A DNA stretch of 64,000 bases from Planomicrobium okeanokoites (GCF_003428875.1 NZ_QQRS01000001.1:248001-312000); one strand, 5' to 3'; positions 7,821 to 16,800 are shown, counted from the stretch's first letter. Notes: generated by a model from the letters alone, not told the origin. Made by a program: numbers and translations.

Positions 7821-8342
7821 GTGTACCAGAAATTCATACCGAGCCAATACGTCAGAACGGTGTTCGATATCACCCCTGAGAGTTTGCTTGAAAACGGCAT
7901 CCGCGGGATTATCACGGATCTTGATAATACGCTTGTGGAATGGGATCGTCCGGAAGCTACACCGATGCTTATCGATTGGTTAAAAACCATGAAAGATGCA
8001 GGCATCCAAGTGGTCATCGTTTCCAATAACAGTGAGCTGCGCGTCAAATCATTCGCCGACCCATTAGGCATACCGTTCATTTACCAGGCGCGCAAGCCGA
8101 TGGGCAAGGCTTTCCGAAAGGCTTTGCAGATCATGAGTGTCAAACGTGAAAATGTGGTGGTCATCGGTGATCAGATGCTGACGGACATTTTTGGCGGCAA
8201 CCGCAATAAATTGCATACGATCCTCGTTTTGCCGGTCGCTCAATCCGACGGGTTCTTTACCCGTTTCAATCGTATGGTCGAGCGCCGTATCATGAAGAGG
8301 CTTAAAGATAAAGGTTATATGACTTGGGAGGAAGAAAATTGA
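7821..8342 (+). CDS. yqeG: YqeG family HAD IIIA-type phosphatase
   Basis: A 173-residue HAD-superfamily phosphatase with motif I DLDNTLVEW (Asp33 and Asp35), motif II SNNSE, and motif IV GDQMLTDIFGGNR. The substrate is unknown; homologues in plants and cyanobacteria act on phosphatidylglycerophosphate, which fits the neighbouring phospholipid genes but is inference. GTG 7821 is preferred over TTG 7812 because GGGAG (7807-7811) leaves nine bases to it. The stop overlaps the yqeH start by four bases, marking translational coupling. Confidence 0.9.
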   Translation: MYQKFIPSQYVRTVFDITPESLLENGIRGIITDLDNTLVEWDRPEATPMLIDWLKTMKDAGIQVVIVSNNSELRVKSFADPLGIPFIYQARKPMGKAFRKALQIMSVKRENVVVIGDQMLTDIFGGNRNKLHTILVLPVAQSDGFFTRFNRMVERRIMKRLKDKGYMTWEEEN

Positions 8343-9442
8343 ACGAAATGCCAAATTGCATCGGATGCGGTGCACAGATACAAACAGAACATCCTGGAGA
8401 GCTCGGCTATGCGCCGGCATCGTCATTGGAAAAAGAGGAAATCATCTGCCAAAGATGTTTCAGATTGAAAAATTATAACGAATTGCAGCCGGTCTCATTG
8501 ACTGATGATGACTTCCTGCGCATTTTGAATGGCCTTGGCGAACGTAAAGGCCTTATTGTGAAGATTGTTGATATTTTCGATTTTAATGGCAGCTGGCTGC
8601 CGGGACTTCATCGATTCGTCGGAAACAATGATATTTTATTGATTGCCAATAAAGCGGATTTACTTCCGAAATCAGTGAAAGAGCAAAAACTGTTGCAATG
8701 GATGAAACGGGAAGCCAATAAGCTGGGATTGAAACCGGTCGACATTTTAACCGTTTCTGCCCAAAAAGGCAAAGGTGTCGTTGAAGCGATGGAGGCAATT
8801 GACCATTATCGCAAAGGTGAGGATGTGTTTGTCGTAGGATCGACGAATGTCGGCAAGTCCACATTCATCAACCGCATCATCAAACAGGCGACTGGACAGG
8901 ATAATATCATCACAACTTCCCATTTTCCGGGAACGACGCTAGATATGATTGAAATTCCACTGGATGATGAAAAATCGATGTACGATACGCCAGGAATCAT
9001 CAACCACCATCAATTGGCGCATTATCTCCATACATCCGATTTGAAAATGATCATGCCGAAAAAAGAAATCAAACCGCGTGTATTCCAGCTTAATCCGGAA
9101 CAGACCCTGTTCATCGGTGGGCTTGCAAGATTCGATTTCATAAAAGGTGATCGTTCTTCATTCACATTCCATATCGCCAATGAGCTGCCGCTCCATCGGA
9201 CGAAGCTGGAGAATGCGGATGAACTTTACAATCAGCATTTTGGTGGAATGCTCGCTCCGCCATCTGAGGAATATAAAGAGGATTATCCTGAACTGGTCCG
9301 CCACGAATTCCGCATCAAAGAAGCAAAAACGGATATTGTCTTTTCCGGACTGGGCTGGGTAACGGTCCAGCACCCGGATGTAATTGTCGCAGCGCATGCC
9401 CCTAAAGGCGTCGAAGTGATGTTGCGCCCATCCCTTATATAG
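8339..9442 (+). CDS. yqeH: Circularly permuted GTPase YqeH, 30S ribosome biogenesis
   Basis: The 367-residue product begins with a zinc finger (CIGC near residue 7 and CQRC near 38), then the permuted GTPase order G4 NKADLLPKS, G5 SAQKGKG, G1 GSTNVGKST, and G3 DTPGI, followed by a TRAP-like C-terminal domain. YqeH is needed for small-subunit assembly in B. subtilis. TTG 8339 lies eight bases after GGGAGG and overlaps the yqeG stop in TTGA; the in-frame TTG at 8324 is inside the ribosome site. Length equals the B. subtilis protein. Confidence 0.94.
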   Translation: MNEMPNCIGCGAQIQTEHPGELGYAPASSLEKEEIICQRCFRLKNYNELQPVSLTDDDFLRILNGLGERKGLIVKIVDIFDFNGSWLPGLHRFVGNNDILLIANKADLLPKSVKEQKLLQWMKREANKLGLKPVDILTVSAQKGKGVVEAMEAIDHYRKGEDVFVVGSTNVGKSTFINRIIKQATGQDNIITTSHFPGTTLDMIEIPLDDEKSMYDTPGIINHHQLAHYLHTSDLKMIMPKKEIKPRVFQLNPEQTLFIGGLARFDFIKGDRSSFTFHIANELPLHRTKLENADELYNQHFGGMLAPPSEEYKEDYPELVRHEFRIKEAKTDIVFSGLGWVTVQHPDVIVAAHAPKGVEVMLRPSLI

Positions 9443-9452
9443 GAGGAATTGG

Positions 9453-10280
9453 ATGAAGAAATGGTATGCAGTGATCGGCGACCCGATCGCACACTCATTA
9501 TCACCATTCATGCATGATACTTGGTTTCAGGAGAACGGCATTGACGCATCTTTTTTACCGATCCATGTGGAACCTTCTAAATTGAAAGAGGCTTGTGAGT
9601 CGCTGCAATTGCTCGGAGCCGGCGGTTTTAATGTGACACTGCCCCATAAGCAGGCGATCATGCCGTTTCTGGATGGCATCGACGAAGCAGCTTCAGAGAT
9701 GAATGCTGTCAATACGGTGGTCCGGAACGGCAAGAATTTCAAGGGCAGCAATACAGACGGCGATGGCTTTGTACAGTCTTTGCTGACTGCAGATCCAAGA
9801 ACAGATGACAAAATCATTTTGGTCGGTGCGGGCGGTGCAGCGAGAGGGATTGCATTCGCATTGAACCGTGCCGGTTTTAGCGATGTCACCATAACGAACA
9901 GGACATTCCGCCGTGCTGAGGAGCTGGCAGAAGAAACAGCCAGCGAGTCGATGACGAAATCAGACGCCGAACAAAACCTTGGCGGCTTTGATATCATCAT
10001 CCAGACGACTTCTGTAGGACTGGCAGAAGATGAGGCGCTGCCGATATCGTTGGAAAATGCAAAAACCGGTGCTTTGGCGGTGGATATCGTATACAACCCG
10101 ATTGATACGCCATTTTTAAAGAAAGCCGAAGAAAAAGGCTGCCGGACGTTAAACGGTGTGGGCATGTTCGTCTATCAGGGAGCCATCGGCTTTGAGAAGT
10201 GGACGGGCATCAAACCTGATACAGAAAAAATGATTAAAGTGATAACGGAAAAATTAGGAGGAAATTATGTTAACAGGTAA
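9453..10280 (+). CDS. aroE: Shikimate dehydrogenase
   Basis: A 275-residue AroE with substrate residues IAHSLSP near 10 and FNVTLPHKQAI (catalytic Lys near 66), NTDGDGF, the Rossmann loop VGAGGAARGIAFAL near 128, and the late motif GVGMFVYQGAIGFE. It reduces 3-dehydroshikimate with NADPH. ATG 9453 follows ATAGGAGGAATTGG. It overlaps yqeI by 14 bases, so the two are translationally coupled. Confidence 0.95.
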   Translation: MKKWYAVIGDPIAHSLSPFMHDTWFQENGIDASFLPIHVEPSKLKEACESLQLLGAGGFNVTLPHKQAIMPFLDGIDEAASEMNAVNTVVRNGKNFKGSNTDGDGFVQSLLTADPRTDDKIILVGAGGAARGIAFALNRAGFSDVTITNRTFRRAEELAEETASESMTKSDAEQNLGGFDIIIQTTSVGLAEDEALPISLENAKTGALAVDIVYNPIDTPFLKKAEEKGCRTLNGVGMFVYQGAIGFEKWTGIKPDTEKMIKVITEKLGGNYVNR

Positions 10281-10566
10281 ACAAAAGCGTTTCTTAAGAA
10301 GTGAAGCACATCATGTCGACCCGATTTTTCAGGTAGGCAAGGGCGGAGTCAACGAAGCGATGATCGTTCAAATTTCAGAAGCTCTGGAAAAGCGCGAGCT
10401 GGTGAAAATCAGCATCCTTCAAAACAATGAAGATGATAAAAATGAAGTGGCTGAAAAGTTGGCGAAAGGGACAAAAGCTGAATTGGTTCAATTGATCGGC
10501 CATACAGTCGTCCTCTACAAACAATCAGTGAACAATAAGCGGATCGAGCTCCCGGTGAAGCGATGA
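10267..10566 (+). CDS. yqeI: CRM-domain RNA-binding protein YqeI (YhbY family)
   Basis: The 99-residue product is a single CRM/YhbY domain: LTGKQKRFLRSEAHHVDPIF, then the RNA-binding GKGGVNE loop near residue 25 and KISILQNNEDD. YhbY binds pre-50S ribosomal particles in E. coli. ATG 10267 lies behind TTAGGAGGAAATT inside the 3' end of aroE; it overlaps nadD by four bases (ATGA). It belongs to the yqe ribosome-assembly operon. Confidence 0.93.
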   Translation: MLTGKQKRFLRSEAHHVDPIFQVGKGGVNEAMIVQISEALEKRELVKISILQNNEDDKNEVAEKLAKGTKAELVQLIGHTVVLYKQSVNNKRIELPVKR

Positions 10567-11150
10567 AGAAAGTCGGAATTCTGGGAGGGACATTCAATCC
10601 GCCGCATTTCGGCCATTTGATCATGGCTAATGAAGCCTATCACAGCCTGGGTCTTGAGGAAGTCAGATTCATGCCCAATGCGACAGCTCCACACAAAGAT
10701 GTCCATGGTGCGGACGCTTCGCAGCGACTGATGATGACTGAACTGGCAATTGAAGACTACCCTCAATTCCGCATTGAAGATTTTGAAATCAAAACCGGCG
10801 GGGTTTCATACACCTATAACACAATCATGCAATTGGTGGAACAGGAGCCGGACAAAGAGTTCTATTTCATCATCGGAGGAGATTCGATAGAAGAATTGAA
10901 CTCCTGGCATCGCATCCATGAACTGGCCGATCTGATCCAATTTGTTGGCATCGGTCGTCCTGGTTATGACGCGGCTACCGATTTTCCCGTCATGATGATC
11001 GATTCGCCAGAAATGCACCTCTCTTCGACGATGCTGCGTGAAAGAGTCGCAGCCAAACGGCCATTGACATTTTTCGTGCCGGAGAAAGTCGAAGCCTATA
11101 TCAGGAAGGAGGGTTTATATGGACCAGAGCAAGATGCTCCAGCTCGTTAA
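10563..11150 (+). CDS. nadD: Nicotinate-nucleotide adenylyltransferase
   Basis: A 195-residue nucleotidyltransferase with GILGGTFNPPHFGHL at residues 5-19 (the HxGH-type ATP site), IIGGDSIEEL near 102, and SSTMLRERVA near 158 (the ISSTxxR motif). It makes deamido-NAD from nicotinate mononucleotide and ATP. ATG 10563 overlaps the yqeI stop. Its last 32 bases overlap the start of yqeK. Confidence 0.95.
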   Translation: MKKVGILGGTFNPPHFGHLIMANEAYHSLGLEEVRFMPNATAPHKDVHGADASQRLMMTELAIEDYPQFRIEDFEIKTGGVSYTYNTIMQLVEQEPDKEFYFIIGGDSIEELNSWHRIHELADLIQFVGIGRPGYDAATDFPVMMIDSPEMHLSSTMLRERVAAKRPLTFFVPEKVEAYIRKEGLYGPEQDAPAR

Positions 11151-11694
11151 AAAACGCCTGCCAGACAACCGCTACGCCCATGTTGTCGGCGTCCTTAACA
11201 TGGCGACTTCACTTGCCATCCGGTTTGGTGTTCCTCAGGAAAAAGCGCAGGTTGCGGCCATTCTTCATGATGTAGCCAAGTTTTCTGACCGTGAATGGAT
11301 GAAATCCATCATCGAAAAAGAAAAAATGGATCCGCTTTTACTGGAATATCACTCGGAATTGTGGCATGCTCCGGTAGGTGCCTATGTCGCCTCAAAAGAA
11401 TTCGGCGTAAAAGATGAAGATATTTTGAATGCCATCCGCTATCATACGACCGGACGGGCTAACATGTCCGACCTCGAAAAAGTGATCTATATCGCTGATC
11501 TTGTGGAAGTGGGCAGAAGATTTCAAGGCGTCGAAGAATTGCGTCAATTAAAAGAACAGGGATTGGATGTTATGATGGAAGCCTGCGTCAAACACAGCAT
11601 CGATTTTCTTGTATCAAAAAATCAGCCGGTCTATCCGGATTCACTGAAGTGTTATGAATACTTCGTGCAACAGAAAGGGAAAGTGAAAGAATGA
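11119..11694 (+). CDS. yqeK: HD-domain bis(5'-nucleosyl)-tetraphosphatase YqeK
   Basis: A 191-residue HD phosphohydrolase: first His in NRYAHVVGV near residue 20, HD pair in AAILHDVAKF near 49, later His in HSELWHAPVGA, and Asp in IYIADLVEVGR. The YqeK family hydrolyses diadenosine tetraphosphate symmetrically to two ADP, removing an alarmone. ATG 11119 follows AGGAAGGAGGG inside the nadD 3' end; the stop overlaps rsfS in ATGA. Confidence 0.92.
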   Translation: MDQSKMLQLVKKRLPDNRYAHVVGVLNMATSLAIRFGVPQEKAQVAAILHDVAKFSDREWMKSIIEKEKMDPLLLEYHSELWHAPVGAYVASKEFGVKDEDILNAIRYHTTGRANMSDLEKVIYIADLVEVGRRFQGVEELRQLKEQGLDVMMEACVKHSIDFLVSKNQPVYPDSLKCYEYFVQQKGKVKE

Positions 11695-12029
11695 CTGAAC
11701 ATACATTATTACAAATGGCTTATCAAGCTGCCGAAGATAAGAAGGCGGAGGACATCGTTGTCCTTAATATGGAAGGGATCTCATTGCTTGCGGATTATTT
11801 TGTCATCTGCAGCGGAAATTCAGACCGCCAGGTACAAGCGATTGCGCGTGAACTGATCGAGAAATCAAACGAAGCCGGCAACGAAGTCAAGAGCGTTGAA
11901 GGCTTTGATTCGGCACGCTGGATCCTTGTCGATCTTGGCGATGTGGTGGCACATGTCTTCCACAAAGACGAACGTTCGTATTACAACCTGGAGCGCCTCT
12001 GGAGAGAAGCGCCTGAAATGGATATATGA
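11691..12029 (+). CDS. rsfS: Ribosome silencing factor RsfS (YqeL)
   Basis: A 112-residue RsfS/YbeB/Iojap protein with LADYFVICSGNSDRQVQA at about residues 31-48 and DVVAHVFHKDERSYYNLERL near the end. It binds uL14 and keeps 50S subunits from joining 30S when nutrients are short. It overlaps both neighbours by four bases (ATGA), the usual form in this operon. Confidence 0.95.
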   Translation: MTEHTLLQMAYQAAEDKKAEDIVVLNMEGISLLADYFVICSGNSDRQVQAIARELIEKSNEAGNEVKSVEGFDSARWILVDLGDVVAHVFHKDERSYYNLERLWREAPEMDI

Positions 12030-12754
12030 GTTACGGCAAGTTCGCTTCAATTTATGACAGTTTAATGCAGGATATACCGTATGAACAATACGTGGAATGG
12101 GTTGCCTCACGAAAAACCTCCGGGAAGCTCCTGGATCTTGCATGTGGCACAGGAACACTTGCCCAGCTTTTTGCGGAACTCGGATATGAAGTGACAGCCA
12201 GTGATTTGTCGGAACAAATGCTTACAATGGCGAATCAGCGTTTTCATGAAGCGAATCTGCGAATCCCCACTTATCAATTGTCCATGGATAATTTAGAGGG
12301 GCTTCACGGATTCGACGCGGTGACAATCGCAATCGATTCGTTGAATTACCTGAAAAATGGTGAACAAGTGCAGAAAACCTTCAATGAAGTCCATAAAGCT
12401 TTAAATGACGATGGCATGTTCTTTTTCGATGTTCATTCCGTTTATAAAGTCGATGAAGTTTATATGGACAGTCCATTTATACTTGATGATGAAGAAGTTT
12501 CTTTTATCTGGCACACTGAACCTGGCAAAACCAAGCACAGTGTCGTTCATGACATCACGTTCTTTGTTCAGCAGCAGGAAGATCTTTACCAGCGTTTTGA
12601 AGAAACACATGAACAACGGACTTTTCCAATTTCAACGTACACGACCTGGTTGAAAGCGGCAGGATTTGTAATTGAATCCATCTCAGCGGATTTCACTGAA
12701 GCTGAACCGTCAAGAGAAAGTGAACGTATTTTCTTCTGTGCGAGAAAAGTATGA
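12026..12754 (+). CDS. yqeM: Class I SAM-dependent methyltransferase YqeM
   Basis: The 242-residue product has FASIYDSLMQDIPYEQYVEW at the start, SAM motif LLDLACGTGTLAQLFA near residue 38, DLSEQML (motif II) and DAVTIAIDSLNYL (motif post-II). Substrate unknown. It is the last gene of the yqe operon: it overlaps rsfS and is followed by a terminator. No unusual residues seen. Confidence 0.92.
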   Translation: MSYGKFASIYDSLMQDIPYEQYVEWVASRKTSGKLLDLACGTGTLAQLFAELGYEVTASDLSEQMLTMANQRFHEANLRIPTYQLSMDNLEGLHGFDAVTIAIDSLNYLKNGEQVQKTFNEVHKALNDDGMFFFDVHSVYKVDEVYMDSPFILDDEEVSFIWHTEPGKTKHSVVHDITFFVQQQEDLYQRFEETHEQRTFPISTYTTWLKAAGFVIESISADFTEAEPSRESERIFFCARKV

Positions 12755-12764
12755 TTTGATTCCT

Positions 12765-12791
12765 TAACCGCCTTATTGGCGGTTATTTTTT
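12765..12791 (+). terminator. Terminator of the yqe operon
   Basis: TAACCGCC (12765-12772) pairs with GGCGGTTA (12778-12785), followed by six T residues. Confidence 0.9.
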
Positions 12792-12816
12792 GTGCTTAAA
12801 ATTATTTTGCATAGAC

Positions 12817-12845
12817 TGGACATCAGAATTGAATAATTATATAAT
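12817..12845 (+). promoter_or_regulatory. Sigma-A-type promoter of the comE operon
   Basis: TGGACA (12817-12822), 17-base spacer, TATAAT (12840-12845), 48 bases before the proposed comEA start. A canonical ComK box (AAAA-N5-TTTT) is not evident; only AAAATTATTTT near 12798 resembles half of one. Confidence 0.65.
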
Positions 12846-12892
12846 TCAGACAGCTTCAATTTAATTGCTCCCGCTGGAAAGAGGGATGCAAG

Positions 12893-13555
12893 CTGAATAT
12901 CCAAAAGATTTTCAGTAAATACAGCAGACTGCTGATCCCCGCTGCAGTCGTATTGATGCTGGCGCTTTATTTTTTATTTCCCCATGGCGAAACCGAAGAA
13001 ATTACAGCGGCGCCATCTGATCTGATCATGGCTGAAACCCCTCAGCCGATCGAAACCCCAACCCTGAACAAGGAAACACTGCCCGTTGAACAGACTCAAT
13101 CCGAAAAAATACTTATCGAAATAAAAGGCCAGGTTGAAAAACCAGGTGTATTTGAGCTGCCTGCCGAATCACGGCTGCACATGGCAGTCGATTTGGCGGG
13201 AGGTTTTCTTCCAGATGCAGATGCGCTGTCCCTTAATCTGGCGATGAAGCTGACCGATGAAATGAGCATTTATGTTCCCAAAATTGGTGAGACGACTGTC
13301 AGTCTTCCGCCTGTTGTGGCATCACCTTCAACGGCGGCTGGTTCAGCTGCAGAGGGAGCAGGTCGGGTCAATATCAATACAGCGGATGAAACCGGTCTGA
13401 TGATGCTGCCGGGAATCGGTCCTTCAAAAGCGGCTGCGATCATTGCATATCGCGAGGAAAATGGACCGTTTATAACCATTGATGCATTGAAAGATGTGAC
13501 TGGTATAGGCGATAAGACTTATGAGCAATTACAAGATTCAATCACTGCCAACTGA
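12893..13555 (+). CDS. comEA: Competence DNA receptor ComEA (probable CTG start)
   Basis: With CTG 12893 as start the protein has 220 residues: a membrane anchor at about 12-29, an acidic Pro/Thr linker, an SLBB domain near 75-130 (IEIKGQVEKPGVFELP), a Ser/Ala linker and a C-terminal helix-hairpin-helix pair (RVNINTADETGLMMLPGIG, then IGDKTYEQL). It holds transforming DNA at the membrane. The only standard starts (TTG 12953, ATG 12956) have no ribosome site and fall in the membrane helix, whereas GAGGG ends eight bases before CTG 12893 and gives MNIQKIFSKYSRLL, a normal basic anchor start. The CTG start is inference. Confidence 0.88.
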   Translation: MNIQKIFSKYSRLLIPAAVVLMLALYFLFPHGETEEITAAPSDLIMAETPQPIETPTLNKETLPVEQTQSEKILIEIKGQVEKPGVFELPAESRLHMAVDLAGGFLPDADALSLNLAMKLTDEMSIYVPKIGETTVSLPPVVASPSTAAGSAAEGAGRVNINTADETGLMMLPGIGPSKAAAIIAYREENGPFITIDALKDVTGIGDKTYEQLQDSITAN

Positions 13556-13619
13556 TTGTTGACGTACCTGGCACCTCTGCTAAACTTATACTGAAAGTAA
13601 AAAGCAGGGGGCAATTAAA

Positions 13620-14195
13620 ATGAAGCGAATAACTTGGGATCAATTTTTCATGGCGCAAAGCCATTTGCTCGCGTTGCGGAGCACATGCACCCGGCTGGCT
13701 GTCGGAGCCACTATCGTGCGTGACCGCCGGATTATTGCGGGAGGCTACAATGGATCGATTTCAGGAGGCGATCATTGCATCGATAAAGGCTGTTATGTTG
13801 TCGACGGCCATTGTGTCAGAACGATACACGCTGAGATGAACGCATTGCTGCAATGCTCTAAATATGGGGTCAGTGTCAGTGGCGCAGATATCTATGTCAG
13901 CCATTTTCCATGTCTGCAATGCACGAAGTCGATCATACAGGCTGGCATTGCCCGTTTGTATTATGCGACGGATTACAGAAATCATGAATATGCCATCGAG
14001 TTATTGGAACAGGCAGGGGTGGAAGTGGTCCAAGTCATTTTTGATGAACGTCAAATCGACTTTTTGAGCGTTGAAAAAGCATCGCTTTACATGGAATTAA
14101 TCGGGAAATTGAAAGAAAAAGGCGGAAGCGATGAAGAATTGGCCCATTATAATGAACGGGTGAAGCAATTATTCGGAGAAGAAATCGAAGTCTGA
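13620..14195 (+). CDS. comEB: ComE operon protein 2, dCMP deaminase family
   Basis: A 191-residue cytidine/deoxycytidylate deaminase-fold protein: ITWDQFFMAQSHLLALRSTC at the start, zinc ligands in HAEMNALLQC near residue 70 and PCLQCTKSII near 99. The gene sits between comEA and comEC in Bacillus and is not required for transformation there; a role as dCMP deaminase is likely from the family. ATG 13620 follows AGCAGGGGGCAATTAAA. Its TGA overlaps the proposed CTG start of comEC. Confidence 0.93.
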   Translation: MKRITWDQFFMAQSHLLALRSTCTRLAVGATIVRDRRIIAGGYNGSISGGDHCIDKGCYVVDGHCVRTIHAEMNALLQCSKYGVSVSGADIYVSHFPCLQCTKSIIQAGIARLYYATDYRNHEYAIELLEQAGVEVVQVIFDERQIDFLSVEKASLYMELIGKLKEKGGSDEELAHYNERVKQLFGEEIEV

Positions 14196-16468
14196 GCCGC
14201 AACATCATTATCTATTTCGCCGCAGCGACGGCAATTACGACTATAGCAGCGCATGATACACCAGAAGTTCTTGTGTTCATGCCGCTGCTGTTTTTTTGGT
14301 TGGTCTGGAAGAAGGAAGCTCTTTCAATCTTTATGCTACTGATAGTTTTCTCCATCTTCACGTATGCCCTTCAGGAAATGCGCCATGGGGCTAGGCCAGT
14401 GTATACAGGAGAGTATACTGGGGCAGCTTCTTTCAAAGATGGCTTTAAAATTGATGGGGATGCAGTCAGGGGTTTCATGGTGCTGGAAGATGGCGGGATT
14501 GTCTATGGAAACTACCGTTTCAGCACTCCAGAAGAAATGCAGCGAAAAACCGGTTTAATCCATAATTCTGTATTTGCCGTTTCAGGGGTTTTTGAGGAAA
14601 TTGACATCCCATCACATGAGTATGCCTTCGACATGGGTGATTACTTGAAAAGCAATGGCGCGTCAGCTGTTTTCACAATCAATGAGTTCGAGTACCAGAA
14701 GGAGTCGACAGGATTTTTAGCAGCGATGGCCGAAAGGCGGGAACTGCTTAAAACCCATATTCGGCTGAGTTTTCCTGAAAATTTGACGTCAGAAGCGGAG
14801 GCCCTGCTGATCGGAGAAAGGGAGGCGCTCACCACCGAACAGCAACAAATCCAGCAGACCCTTGGCATTTCCCACCTGTTTGCGATATCCGGACTTCATG
14901 TTGGCATCATCAGTGGCCTGCTATATTTTTTATTGCTGCGCTGTGGTGTCAGAAAAGAGGACGCCATGCTGCTGCTGCTCATCATTTTGCCTTTCTATGC
15001 ATTACTGGCAGGAGGTGCGCCTTCTGTCTGGCGCGCCGTAAGTATGACGGCGGCAGTCCTGGCGTTCCGGCTCTTCAGGATTCGGATGCCCATAGCCTTT
15101 ATTCTGCTGCTGAGCTTTATCTTTTTTATCTTGTTGGATCCATATGTCATTTATAAAATAGGCTTCCAGCTTTCGTACGGTGCCAGTTTCGGCATCATCT
15201 ATTCAATGAAGATATTGGAGAAGATGCAGTCGCCGATCAGATTAGGTTTAATGGTCACATTCCTGTCCCAATTCACACTTTATCCGATATTGCTGATTCA
15301 TTTTTATGGACTGTCACTCTCTTCTTTTTTTGTGAATAGCCTATTTGTGCCGTTATATACGATTGTCATCCTGCCTATTAATATCCTTTTGCTTGGATTG
15401 ACTCTCTTGTATCAGCCATTTGCGGATTTTTTATTTTATTTTTATGAACCGTTCCGGACCTTTCTCGAAAAATGGACCGTATGGCTGGCGGAATGGCCTG
15501 GCCAAATGTGGATTCCTGGGAAACCTTCAGGCATTATTGTGATTGCGATGCTGGCGGGAGTCATCCTTTTTTACAGTTATGCTGAAAAAGGTTTTCGCTG
15601 GTGGAAAATTGGAATCGGAATGCTGCCGGCGGTCGTCTTCACGGCAATGCCATATTTCGACGGAGCGCTGCGGGTAACTTTTATCGATGTTGGACAAGGA
15701 GACAGCGCTTTGGTTGAGCTGCCCTACAGACGAGGGATTTATCTGATAGATACGGGGGGACTGCTCAGATTCGGGAGGGAAGGCTTCGAAGAGAGGAACC
15801 GTCCGTTCGAGATCGGCCGGCAGGTGGTGGCACCTTATCTGCAAGGCAACGGCATTTCACGGCTGGATGCACTGATTCTTTCGCATCCGGATGCTGACCA
15901 TGCGGAAGGGGCGGATGAAATACTTCAGCTGTTTCTGGTGGATGAAATCCATATGTCACCTGGCTCCCAGAAAACGGAACTGGCAATTGGGCTTGACCAG
16001 GAATTGAATGGGGTGACAGTCCGATTGCCAGGGAGGGGGAGTGGTTGGCGTGATGGAATCACGTCTTTCAGTTATTTGAGTCCGACTGATGGGGAATATG
16101 AAGGCAATAATGATTCACTGGTTTTGCTGATGGAACATGGAATCCATAAAGTTCTGTTCACCGGCGATCTTGAAATTGACGGTGAAAATGAAATAATCAA
16201 GAACGATGGAGACTTGCTGGAAAATACCACAATCCTGAAAGTTGGCCATCATGGCAGCAAAACCTCGAGCGGGGAAAATTTTCTGGTGAAATTGAAACCG
16301 GAGCTATCAATTTTCTCAACTGGTGAAGACAATCGATACGGCCATCCGGCGGAAGAAGTAAAGGAAAGGTTTGAAAATCTGTCTTTGGCTACACTCAATA
16401 CGGCCGAAACCGGCACCATCGAAATCGTTTTTAAAAAAGATGGTTATACTGTTTCGACGATGAAATAA
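14192..16468 (+). CDS. comEC: Competence DNA channel ComEC/Rec2
   Basis: A large membrane protein, 758 residues if it begins at CTG 14192. It has an N-terminal hydrophobic hairpin, an OB-like soluble segment, the Competence domain of about eight membrane helices (EREALTTEQQQI, then HLFAISGLHVGIISG), and a C-terminal metallo-beta-lactamase-like domain with FIDVGQGDSAL, LSHPDADHAEG and FTGDLE. It forms the channel for single-stranded DNA uptake. The best standard start is GTG 14273, but residues translated from 14192 (IIIYFAAATAITTIAA) form the first expected membrane helix, and the CTG overlaps the comEB stop; the exact start is uncertain. Confidence 0.9.
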   Translation: MSRNIIIYFAAATAITTIAAHDTPEVLVFMPLLFFWLVWKKEALSIFMLLIVFSIFTYALQEMRHGARPVYTGEYTGAASFKDGFKIDGDAVRGFMVLEDGGIVYGNYRFSTPEEMQRKTGLIHNSVFAVSGVFEEIDIPSHEYAFDMGDYLKSNGASAVFTINEFEYQKESTGFLAAMAERRELLKTHIRLSFPENLTSEAEALLIGEREALTTEQQQIQQTLGISHLFAISGLHVGIISGLLYFLLLRCGVRKEDAMLLLLIILPFYALLAGGAPSVWRAVSMTAAVLAFRLFRIRMPIAFILLLSFIFFILLDPYVIYKIGFQLSYGASFGIIYSMKILEKMQSPIRLGLMVTFLSQFTLYPILLIHFYGLSLSSFFVNSLFVPLYTIVILPINILLLGLTLLYQPFADFLFYFYEPFRTFLEKWTVWLAEWPGQMWIPGKPSGIIVIAMLAGVILFYSYAEKGFRWWKIGIGMLPAVVFTAMPYFDGALRVTFIDVGQGDSALVELPYRRGIYLIDTGGLLRFGREGFEERNRPFEIGRQVVAPYLQGNGISRLDALILSHPDADHAEGADEILQLFLVDEIHMSPGSQKTELAIGLDQELNGVTVRLPGRGSGWRDGITSFSYLSPTDGEYEGNNDSLVLLMEHGIHKVLFTGDLEIDGENEIIKNDGDLLENTTILKVGHHGSKTSSGENFLVKLKPELSIFSTGEDNRYGHPAEEVKERFENLSLATLNTAETGTIEIVFKKDGYTVSTMK

Positions 16469-16474
16469 CGAAAA

Positions 16475-16508
16475 AAGGCTCCGGCTGGTTAGCCGGAACC
16501 TTCTTTAA
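16475..16508. terminator. Bidirectional terminator between comEC and yqzM
   Basis: AAGG-TCCGGCT pairs with AGCCGGA-CCTT across a GGTT loop (16475-16502), each side with one unpaired base; A and T runs flank it, serving the convergent genes. Confidence 0.8.
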
Positions 16509-16510
16509 AA

Positions 16511-16645
16511 TTACAATGCTACGTATTGTACGACTGCAGCGATGATAAAGATAGCTGCGAAGAACACGAATGATACCACAAATCCCATACCGGCATCGAT
16601 TGCGTCGTTACGCTTCGATTGTACATTATTTTCAAATTCATTCAT
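16511..16645 (-). CDS. yqzM: YqzM family small membrane protein
   Basis: A 44-residue ORF on the minus strand starting ATG at 16645 behind TTAGGAGGGATAGCC. It begins MNEFENNVQSKRNDAIDAGM and then has one membrane helix (about residues 20-42) rich in Phe, Val, Ile and Ala. This matches the YqzM family, which occupies this exact place (opposite strand between comEC and holA) in Bacillus. Function is unknown. It is short enough to be missed by ordinary gene finders. It shares a terminator with comEC. Confidence 0.88.
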   Translation of the reverse strand: MNEFENNVQSKRNDAIDAGMGFVVSFVFFAAIFIIAAVVQYVAL

Positions 16646-16800
16646 GGCTATCCCTCCTAATTCCCTCTAATTATAAGCTACTGCATCTGAAAAATCCACA
16701 TCGAACTTTATTTAACCGCCCGAATTTCCCAGCCGTCACAGAAAAGACAAATCCCACAAATCGTGTAAAATCCGATATAGTATAAGAAGGAGGCGGAATA

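Noticed and set aside
12791..12815. ComK box upstream of comEA
   Set aside because: Only AAAATTATTTT is present; the AAAA-N5-TTTT spacing and the second box are missing.
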